NCBI GenBank assembly: GCA_001600455.1
Contig: BCKC01000001.1
Coordinates: 3,870,441-3,934,440 of the forward strand
Direction: 5' to 3'
Source of the DNA: Endocalyx cinctus
Lineage: Eukaryota; Ascomycota; Sordariomycetes; Amphisphaeriales; Apiosporaceae
Length of the DNA stretch: 64,000 nucleotides
Position 1 is the stretch's first letter. Each line of letters starts with the position of its first letter. Under the pieces are notes generated by a model. It did no database searches and was not told the origin of the DNA. It worked only from the letters and a program-made list of their open reading frames with translations. Both the position numbers and the translations under genes were made by a program. Below, in pieces: positions 56,550-64,000 of this stretch.

Positions 56550-57380
56550 TTATTCATTGCCCGCCTTGTCAGAATTCCTGGCAGCCTTGAAGAATCTGCT
56601 ATTTATCTTCCGCATGGTGTTCGTATGCATGTGATCTTCCACGGCATTCCGTTTGGACTTGGCATTGTTGCGATATAATGTAATGGCACCCGGACCGCCG
56701 CATATCTGCATGTTGTTACCTGTGCATGGCATGTTGCAGCTCATGGCACAGTTGGGATCCGCCGCGTCTTGTAGATCGGGCCAGGGCTGGGCACCGCACC
56801 AGCATTCCCGAGCGTACTCGAGCCCGGCAAACCCGTAGCCGGCGTTACCGCAGGTCTTGACACACAGGTCGGGCGTCATATTATCGCTATCGAGCACCTG
56901 CTTGTCCAGGGCTCGACCGCCCATGGGCTCCATGAAGCAGCCTTGCAAGATCCAGCTCGTGCCGGAGATGTTCTTGGGCGCCATGGGCCCGACGAAGTCG
57001 GTCGCGTTGAAGATGGAGACCCGGTTGCTGCCGCCGCAATATTGGGTGCTGTTTCCCTTGCACTTCATGTTGCATCCTTGCTGGCCGTTCATCGACGGAA
57101 ACGTTACCCGCTTGCCGCAGTAGCACTCCCGTTCGTATTCGAGCCCGGCCATGGGGTATTGGTTCTTAGTGCAGAATGCCTGGCAGCTCTCGATGGTCAT
57201 GGAGTCGTTTGAGTAACTGGGGCCTATCAGAGCGCGACCCGGAATCTCGCTGTGGCATCCAACATATTGCCAGCCTCCGACCTGGAGGCCTGGGGAGATA
57301 TCACCTTGGAAGCTGGCTGCTGCTAACGCAACAGCAAACAAACTGGCAAAGACATTAAAGAAAAAAAGGTTGGATGGCAT
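56550..57380 (-). CDS. Secreted protein with two WSC domains
   Basis: Intronless, 276 residues. A signal peptide (MPSNLFFFNVFASLFAVALA) is followed by two WSC carbohydrate-binding domains of about 95 residues each: the first with YVGCHSEIPGRAL, CYCGKRV and QYCGGSNRVSIF, the second with LQGCFMEPMGGRAL, CWCGAQPW and QICGGPGAITLYR. The conserved cysteines are in place, eight per domain. The remaining 40 residues are basic and contain no membrane span, so unlike Wsc1-type wall-stress sensors it should be secreted or wall-bound. Several N-x-S/T sites are present (NDSM, NGS-like, NATD, NISG). It probably binds wall or substrate polysaccharide; an effector or wall-coating role is inference. Confidence 0.9.
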   Translation of the reverse strand: MPSNLFFFNVFASLFAVALAAASFQGDISPGLQVGGWQYVGCHSEIPGRALIGPSYSNDSMTIESCQAFCTKNQYPMAGLEYERECYCGKRVTFPSMNGQQGCNMKCKGNSTQYCGGSNRVSIFNATDFVGPMAPKNISGTSWILQGCFMEPMGGRALDKQVLDSDNMTPDLCVKTCGNAGYGFAGLEYARECWCGAQPWPDLQDAADPNCAMSCNMPCTGNNMQICGGPGAITLYRNNAKSKRNAVEDHMHTNTMRKINSRFFKAARNSDKAGNE

Positions 57381-57985
57381 TTTTATCCCTTTGTTTCGTG
57401 GAAGGTAGGTCCTTAGCTTATTGAATTTGTCAGACTGCTAAGAGAATCAACTCGTTCTCTCTAAGCTACAATTGCTGAGACCTGGGATGGAGGTAGAGGA
57501 AATGCTTTGGTGATAACAAACCGATCATAATATACGAGGTGAAGTGGCAACATTTCAAAGAGAATTTAGCTACATCTATTCTTTACCATCTCATAGACAA
57601 AGCCACAATGCCGTCACCTTAGTTTGGATGTATTGGTTTCTGCTACAAAGAGGCAACTAGCTCAAGGTGACTAGATCTGGGGGAGATCGAGGTTCTATAT
57701 CCATGATTAATAGATAAATATGATCTGATATAGATTTGATCGAACCTTGTGATGTAAAAGGCACAGGCTTAGTGGGTGAAAACCCGTAAACATAGGTAGT
57801 GACCGAAAGGAATTTTCATTCTGATATCAACGATTATTTCTTCACCCACTAATCTGGATGGCCGTGAAAGAAATTGGTTCTTGAGATGATGCGGATGAAA
57901 TATTACCTAGGACATCAATAAAAAAAACAAAAAAAAAATAGAGATCTAGGGTTATAGACGAGCTCATTTACGCCGATAGATGTAC

Positions 57986-57991
<6 letters not shown>

Positions 57992-58009
<18 letters not shown>
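57992..58009. repeat. (TA)n microsatellite
   Basis: Nine TA units, read directly. Confidence 0.9.
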
Positions 58010-58016
<7 letters not shown>

Positions 58017-58158
58017 CTTGATCGAAATGAGCCAAGTACTTGTCATCGCATTTGAAGTGGAAGGATAGGCTACGCGGCATTAGATAATGAGTAGTTGGTT
58101 AATGCCTGTCATTAGAGGGTTTTCGCAGCCGCTAAAGAATCGGGGTTCGCTAATTTAA

Positions 58159-58189
58159 GTACACTACATCGTAAATCCATGTAGTGTAC
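58159..58189. repeat. Perfect 11-bp inverted repeat
   Basis: GTACACTACAT (58159-58169) and ATGTAGTGTAC (58179-58189) are exact reverse complements separated by nine bases, able to form a hairpin or to be a dimeric protein-binding site. The same GTAGTGTA core occurs in other gene-free stretches of the window. Confidence 0.85.
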
Positions 58190-59178
58190 ATACACAGTAC
58201 TACGTAGTAAGCTGGTAAGTAGCTAGGTAGTAATCCATGGATTAGGTGCCGATAGAACCGTCTCTTCAGTACCCTACCCCGATTACCCGGTGTGGACATC
58301 TACACTACACAGTATATGATCTACTAGTAGTCATATCGGATGATCCATAAGTTTCGATGATATTTCAACTAATGTAACAATATCTATCCTATTTTGCTGT
58401 TAATTATCTTCTCGCTCAATGAGGAGAGCTGAGGATACGCCATCCTAGGCCATCCTCAAAATGGATGCGAGACGTAATGAAAAATCTAGGACAGCAAGGT
58501 ATTATGTATTTATAGTAGATAGACTTCGTAAATACCCAATAATTCGATAACCTTGTTCTTTACTTCAATAAATACTGTTATTATCATAAATTATAACCAA
58601 TCATGTTAGTTTAAATAGCCTATTACTTTTTTGTCACGCAGAGTATTACGGTAGCCTCGGATCCCCAAGCTGAGATCGTCCAGGTTTCAGCAAGTTGGCT
58701 GAGCTCAGCTTATTATTTATTCTTATTTTTTCTTCATTATATCTTCACTTTTTACATTACCATGTTCAAGTAAGCATCCATTCACACCATCTGCAATTTC
58801 TTTTTTCTCTCTCTATTGTTTTTTTTTTCCCTCTTCCTTTTTATCCCTTAAACTTTCTATACTCGTCTTTATCTCGAAATTTCGAAGTTATCGAATACTC
58901 TCTATACGCTCGCTACATTAGCCTGAACGATCCGCCTTACTGCCAAGTCTCTGTTGGCTTGCCTCTTCCAGGGGTCTATCCTCTCCGATCGTCGAGTACA
59001 GTACTGGATACTGGCATCTTCGAAATTGATACCTTACCCAAGAGACCCTGTACCGTTCTAAACCCTGCCGAGACCCATACCGTACTGATTTCCAAACACC
59101 GAAACCTGATTCTTCCCTACCTGTAGTCTCAATAACGTATGATATTTTCACAGAAGAGGTATCATTTATTGCGTCAAG

Positions 59179-60849
59179 ATGGCCTCTTCGTACTTTTCTC
59201 CTCTACCTACCGTTTTGTTGGCGACGGCCGCTATAATACCAATGGCTTTTGCGCATGATCACGATTCCTCTAATATTGAGGAGGGGGAGACGATCTCTCA
59301 CGACCCAATCGTATGTACTCGTTGAATTTTTCCCACCGAGAAAAAGTCAAGATAGAGGTTAAAATAGCCCGAATGAGGTGAAAACTGATAATTCAAATAC
59401 TATAGGATACGACGTTATGGATTCACATATTTTTACAGATGGCCGCCTGGGGCGTCATCTTTCCGCTGGGTATGGTTCTTGGAGTAAGTAATCTCGGCGT
59501 GTTATTCCCTCAATTCTGATCGCAACAAACAAGATCACACGCTAATTAGATTGAAATAAATAGATAGTAAAAAATCGATGGCATGTTCCCTTACAAGTAA
59601 CCGGTACCATTATTGCGATTCTCGGGTACGCCCTCGGTCACCTACACGGCGGACGCGAATTTCGTCACGGCAATGTTCACTCTAAATTCGCCACCCCGAT
59701 TTCCTTTATGTTATTTCTCCAAATCCTCTTTGGTATATATCTCAAGCTACACATCGAGCGAGGAATACATAACAGAATTCGTCCCTGGTTCAAGCTGGCA
59801 CACGGCATTCTCGGCAAGGCTATGCCGGTATTTGCGTGGACGCAGATGATTTTTGGCGGAATCACCGCCCTCGGTTTCTGCCAGGGAGATCATCTCGGGC
59901 AATGCCTGGCTCATTTCATTATGGGAGGCGCTTTCGTTGCCTACGGTATCCTTCTTACCTTGGCCTTGGTCGTTGGACAGATGTGGATCAAGCGCACCGG
60001 CCGATCTCAAGAGTTTTTCGATAGCGCTGTTATTGCTGCGTGGGGTTGTGTGAACACCTTCACCGAGCACCGGTGGGGGACTGCTTGGGTCAAGAACGAT
60101 TGGCAACACACGACTATGGGTATAGTTTGGTGGTGTGCTGGTCTGGCCGGAGTGTGGCTCTCCAAGGATCGTGAAGGCCGTCCTCAACGTAACTTCATTC
60201 CTGGCTTTGTCATTTTGATCACTGGCTGGGCCATGAGCGCTCACCCTCAGGAACTGATGATCAGTGCTGAAACGCACAAGATGTTCGGTTACACTCTCAT
60301 GGCTGCTGGTCTCACCCGTATCATTGAAGTGTGTTTCGTCGTCCGCGACCGTGTTGGCATGTCCGCGGATGGCAGAGAGATTAGCAGTTTCCAATACGTT
60401 CCAGTATTTGTAAGTGCAACTAGAGAGATTTTAGCGCATTTTCGTTACTGACCAAGTACACACGATAGTTACTTTATGCCTCTGGATTCCTGTTTATGGG
60501 CGCTACCGAAGAGCAAATGGCTCTAGTAGATGCGTCGGGCATCGATCACGTAGCCTATATATTGATCCTATACTCGCTCGCCTTTCTGGTTTTCCTGTTC
60601 ACTAGCATACTCATTGGCATCTACGACCGCAATGCACCGATATCTCCCGAAGAGAAGGAGTTGGCTAACGGACGGCTAGGCCCGCGTATGAATGGAAATA
60701 TCCCGGTCCGCGATGCCCAGGAATTCGAACTTGAAGGACTGATGAGCGACGATGAAGACGATCACCCAAGAAGCCGACCTCTTAATGAAGTCAATGAACC
60801 GGAGAGCCCGAGTACAGTTGGCAAGAATGAGGGTCTTGTATCCCATTAG
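59179..60849 (+). CDS. Ytp1-like multi-span membrane protein (DUF2427/DUF2435 type)
   Basis: Exons 59179-59310, 59439-59483, 59564-60409 and 60469-60849 give 467 residues. A signal peptide (LLATAAIIPMAFA) precedes a His/Asp/Glu-rich lumenal start (HDHDSSNIEEGE). The N-terminal half resembles cytochrome b561-like bundles, with HLHGGREFRHGNVHSKFATP and KLAHGILGKAMPVFAW providing histidines in or near membrane spans. The C-terminal half has the Ytp1-type domain with HRWGTAWVKNDWQHTTMG and SAHPQELMISAETHKMFGYT. About ten hydrophobic spans and an acidic cytosolic tail (EGLMSDDEDDHPRSR) complete it. Yeast Ytp1 is a membrane protein of unknown function, so no role is assigned; haem or metal binding by the histidines is speculation. 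The second exon is only 45 nt. Confidence 0.88.
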
Positions 60850-61425
60850 CCCGTTAACAAGCTCGTATTTCTCGGTAAAATGCCAGACTCCGTTAGAAAT
60901 TAGACTGCCACGGACGCAATTCATCCCCAGTATATTTTCTGTTGAACAATTTTACACTATGTTACTACTGCATTATTAAAGGTGTTAATAGGTTTTAGTT
61001 AAAGAGGGATGTTACCAGGGACATAATCTCACGTACAAGGAGTTCCGATATAAAAAAAAAAACGGAAAGGGACTGGAGGGGACGGGGGCTCTTTTATTTC
61101 ATCCATGGATCGGTCTAGAATACCAAGAGCATATTTGTTGGTAGCCAATTTGACACTTAATAATTCATAAAAATTATAAACCTTGCATTCGCTTTACATA
61201 TTAATTTGCACACGATCACTATTTCGGAAGTATTGTATTCAAATTTTGAGTCCATTTGCATGTATATTGATGAGTCCACTAGGCCAGTGTTGCCGCCGGG
61301 GAGACTACCAAGTATTCTCATCAGCTTTCGCGCATTACACCATAAAAGATCTTTCCGAATACAATATCCTGAACATCCTTGCCCGCTTCTTTCCTTAAAC
61401 CTAGAATCTTAGGGGAAAAAAAAAA
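60850..61425. other. Convergent spacer
   Basis: AT-rich 3' regions of the Ytp1-like and PEBP genes; no coding signal. Confidence 0.6.
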
Positions 61426-62186
61426 TCAACCCGTGACATTGAAGTAATTAGCGGCGACAGGGGCGCTCAAGCCGGCGGCCTCGATAAACTGGGGCACGTC
61501 GAACCCGACCTTCTGGGCCTGCAGCATGGTGTTGGCCGCGGCGGGGATCGCCCAGCTCTCGCCTCCGGGCTGCTCCCACAGCAGGTTCGTGTAACGGTGG
61601 GGCTTCGGCGGGTTCTGGGCCGGAGGCGCGGGTGCGAACCAGGTCACGGGTCCGGTGGCGGTCGAGGTCAGCGTCGTGGCGTCCGAGGAAGCCTTGAAGT
61701 CTCGGATCACGGTGTGGAGATACGAGGCCGGTTGGCCGGCGCCGGGGTTGATGAAGTTGGTGGATCTGGCGGGGGACGTTAGCGAGACTTGAAATTTAAA
61801 TCATGAGCGGGGAAGATTAAGGGAGGGTGAGGGTGGATCGAGGCGCCGTGGTGGTATCGCGGGGGGGAGGGTACGTACGCGTCGAGATCTGGTGATGGTT
61901 TAAAAAGGTTAGTTATTCGCTTCTTTCCTGAACGGATTCAGGACTGGAGAGAATAAAAATATTTACCGATCATCATCCATAGGTACGTCGCGTTAGCTCC
62001 CGATAGGGCGATGGTGGGCTGTCGGGCCGTCTCTGCTTTGGTCAAAGCCTCACCTGGCGTCGCGACTGCCTTGCTACCGAAGGTGACCTCTAGATTCTGC
62101 TCGACGGCCGGGGTGAATCCCTCGGGGGTCTGAGCGGACGCGATACCCGCCAGGAGGACGGCTGCGATGGTGGCGGAAGTCTTCAT
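61426..62186 (-). CDS. Secreted phosphatidylethanolamine-binding-protein-like (PEBP) protein
   Basis: Exons 62186-61967, 61888-61879 and 61765-61426 sum to 570 nt, 189 residues. A signal peptide (MKTSATIAAVLLAGIASAQ) leads into the PEBP fold: LEVTFGSKAV, then YLWMMIDLDASTNFINPGAG, equivalent to the D-P-D-x-P ligand-site strand, and YLHTVIRDFKA, followed by a loop with WFAPAPPAQNPPKPHRYTNL and a C-terminal AGLSAPVAANYFNV. The middle exon is only 10 nt (ATCTCGACGC) but restores both the frame and the conserved DLDA. PEBP proteins bind phospholipids or small ligands; extracellular fungal members are mostly uncharacterised, some known as carboxypeptidase-Y-inhibitor-like proteins. The canonical Pro after the second Asp of D-P-D-x-P is not obvious. 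It is GC-rich, and introns are bordered by consensus sites. Confidence 0.85.
61879..61888 (-). other. 10-nt micro-exon of the PEBP gene
   Basis: ATCTCGACGC lies between a CAG acceptor (61891-61889) and a GTACGT donor (from 61878). It joins MMI to STNFINP through DLDA in frame. Confidence 0.7.
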
Positions 62187-63569
62187 CTTGATGTTTATAT
62201 TTTTCTCTGTCTTATTTAATTCGTGTTCACCGGGTAGAAGCAGGATAACCACACCGTGAAAGTTTTATGCGGGCCCTCTTGTTTAAATAGGTGCATCTTC
62301 ATTTACACACGTTGCGATGACGTGCCGGGCCAAATTATTTCATAAATTGCCTCCTTTTTCTTTTTCCATCTGCGCTGCTTTCTAGCAGAAGACCGCCACG
62401 GGGGTCTAATTATTTGCCATACTACAGCAATCTACGGCCAGGCCAATAATCTAGCCCTTCATCCTGAGCTATGCTAAGTATATGGGCGCTTTCATTGGCT
62501 AAATAGGATGTTTTCCTGTTCGGGAGCGGCGATGTACGAAGCAGCTCAAATCTCCCGGCTTGGCGGGCTATGTCTTCTTGAATATGATTATGGCATTTCA
62601 AGACGTCCCTCGCAGATCAGTTCGGGAGACGACGTGAGGCGTGGTGGCGAGGGAGAAGGTTAGAGACCTCAGAAAGGGTGTCGACTGTACCGGAATTTAC
62701 TGTATTTCAGAACTCTTGAAGGGAGTAAATTCTCGTTTGCCATATCACGGGAACCGATTATAAATCTATAATATTTAAGGTATATATATATTCTTCCATT
62801 ATTTATCCAATATGTAATATAAAGGCATTCTATATGTACTGTAAATAAACGTTTTGCCTGGTGATGCTTCATTCGGAGTGTATAACTGCTGGTAACGACC
62901 ATCACCATCACCCAAATGAACAGAGTGTTCTCATAACAACTTCAAACATCGATCGTTCATCATGAGATACAACACAATAAATCCCTTAATTAAACTCTGC
63001 AAAAGTTTACAAACGCAGAATGCGAATACAGAACCTACATGCGGGTAGAATTAAAGAAAAAGCAATGGCAACCTGGTAACTACCCGCGTGTATAGATAAG
63101 CAGGGGAGTAAAAAAAGGAAAAGAAAAGCATACAGTCTGATTAATAAAGTCCTAAAGCATAGCATGCAGGCTGCCGATATGCCCTATTTCAAAATCCTAA
63201 GGCTTACGCAGATCAGACCCCCGTTCTGATGGCTGGAGTCTGAGCCTTGTCACCTTTGCACTCAGAAGGAAACCAAAGCAAACACGGGCGCTAGTCATTC
63301 ACGGGAGCCTTTCTCATAACGGAGTCATGGATTGGCTGGATGCCTGCGCTATATATGATTTTCAAATTGTTTATCCGGAAAACACCTTACTTATGTCAGC
63401 GTTTGCAGGCCCCTAGCTCTAGAGTGGAGAACGACGCAGAGTATTTAGAGAGAAATATCTCCCCGTAGACAGATGTAATTGAAAAAAAAAAAAAAAAAAC
63501 GTAAATAGGAAATAATTTCATGATTCTCAGTTGTTTTGAGCTACGAAATCCTTGATACTGCAACTACTC
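62187..63569. other. Divergent intergenic region
   Basis: 1.4 kb of AT-rich sequence between the PEBP gene (minus) and the right-edge gene (plus), with an A run near 63482-63500. No supported gene. Confidence 0.6.
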
Positions 63570-64000
63570 ATGGCTGATCTTAACATACTAGAAGGCCAGA
63601 AGGGGAAGGGGAAAGAGAAGGAGAACAGTGGGCCCGATGCCGGTGAGCAAAACCCCGGCATCGGCAGACCCAATGATGAAGTCGAGCACGGCCACCGAGC
63701 CATCATGTCGTATCTAAGAGAGAGGGTGCCGGAGTTTCGTAGGTTGTCAGAGCTCAGGGAAAAGGTTAGTGATGCTGTTTCGTCCTTTCATATCATCGCA
63801 CTCCAGAAAAACTCTCGAAGATCGACAGACTTTAGACAGCGAAATCGCTAAATACTCCACGAGCAGGGATGGCAGAATCCAAAAGGCGACGAGTTCTTCA
63901 AGAGGCAGCGCCAAGCGGCCGACCACCCGAGCGAGAAATCCGTCAAGTTCTTCTTCTCGATGATGAAGAACATCGCCCAGGAGCTTCACGAGGCAACGGG
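63570..64000 (+). CDS. Unknown protein, 5' part only, runs off the window
   Basis: Not recognised. Exon 1 (63570-63764) encodes a charged, low-complexity start (LEGQKGKGKEKENSGPDAGE) and a helix (MSYLRERVPEFRRLSELREK). Exon 2, as I model it, starts at 63867 (after GAGCAG) and reads GWQNPKGDEFFKRQRQAADH then KFFFSMMKNIAQELHEATG to the window end, in phase with exon 1 across a 102-nt intron (63765-63866). A nearer acceptor at 63814 also gives a coding-like helix (KTLEDRQTLDSEIAKY), but it is out of phase with exon 1 and shifts frame relative to GWQNPKG; one extra base near 63857 would join the two. So this is a splice choice, a frameshift or a sequencing error. The helical content suggests a coiled coil. 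Confidence 0.5.

Larger units (their letters stand above)
57381..59178. other. Intergenic region with palindromic repeats
   Basis: 1.8 kb without a supported gene. It holds a (TA)n run at 57992-58009, a perfect inverted repeat at 58159-58189, CTAGGTAG and GTAGTGTAC motifs and, from about 58720 to 59170, a long pyrimidine-rich stretch that is probably the leader of the Ytp1-like gene. Confidence 0.6.

Noticed and set aside
58695..59126. 143-residue hydrophobic frame just upstream of the Ytp1-like gene
   Set aside because: Starts at a non-ATG codon and arises from a pyrimidine-rich leader; no family motif. More likely 5' UTR.
1..64000. tRNA, 5S rRNA, CRISPR array or intact transposon
   Set aside because: Looked for tRNA B-box-like GGTTCRA sites, rRNA-like blocks, spaced repeats and long terminal repeats; the few GGTTCGA matches fall in exons or lack an A box, and no repeat pair with target duplications was seen by eye.

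Overview
This window is nuclear DNA of a filamentous ascomycete, most likely a Sordariomycete. Genes are broken by short GT-AG introns (about 55-220 nt), several with CTAAC/CTAAT-like branch points, and the families are typical of moulds: DMATS prenyltransferase, WSC protein, CorA-like and kinase proteins of the fungal accessory repertoire, a filamentous-fungal homeobox factor. No rRNA, tRNA, CRISPR array or intact transposon was recognised. Two runs of N are assembly gaps. I rebuilt gene models by hand: for every complete gene the listed exons sum to a multiple of three, which supports the splice sites chosen.

Layout. 1.2-2.0 kb: Cys-rich single-pass membrane protein with an unresolved first exon. 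3.6-8.3 kb: glycogen debranching enzyme. 9.0-10.5 kb: LovD/beta-lactamase-type serine hydrolase. 11.7-13.2 kb: NAD glycerol-3-phosphate dehydrogenase. 13.8-15.1 kb (minus): GGCT-like protein with a membrane tail. 15.7-16.7 kb: monoacylglycerol-lipase-like hydrolase. 16.8-19.8 kb (minus): 12-exon amino-acid permease with a 15-nt exon. 20.4-21.0 kb: 93-residue unknown protein. 21.6-23.5 kb: CorA-like membrane protein, tail to tail with a 1027-residue kinase-fusion protein (23.5-26.8 kb, minus). 27.5-28.2 kb: GNAT acetyltransferase. 28.9-30.3 kb: DMATS-type aromatic prenyltransferase. 30.9-31.4 kb: gene-like remnants. 32.5-33.4 kb: SDR. 33.9-34.7 kb: His/Pro-rich protein with a threefold short motif. 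35.5-40.0 kb: P4-ATPase flippase. 42.1-44.1 kb: homeobox factor. 44.1-52.8 kb: an 8.7-kb gene-free stretch. 52.8-64 kb: adaptin-binding-like protein, cupin, coactosin, two-WSC secreted protein, Ytp1-like membrane protein, secreted PEBP and a truncated gene at the right edge.

How the genes may work together. Much of the window is conserved housekeeping: carbon storage (debranching enzyme), glycerol synthesis (GPD), lipid turnover (lipase), lipid asymmetry (flippase), actin (coactosin) and vesicle adaptors. The accessory part is about 20-33 kb: the convergent CorA-like/kinase-fusion pair looks like a fungal signalling or nonself-response module (inference), and beside it lies a small set (GNAT, DMATS, SDR) that could be a minimal prenylation cluster with no visible NRPS or PKS. 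Unusual features are the very small exons (10, 11, 15 and 28 nt) in three genes, GC-rich cores inside several short genes, and short dispersed palindromic motifs in the gene-free stretches.
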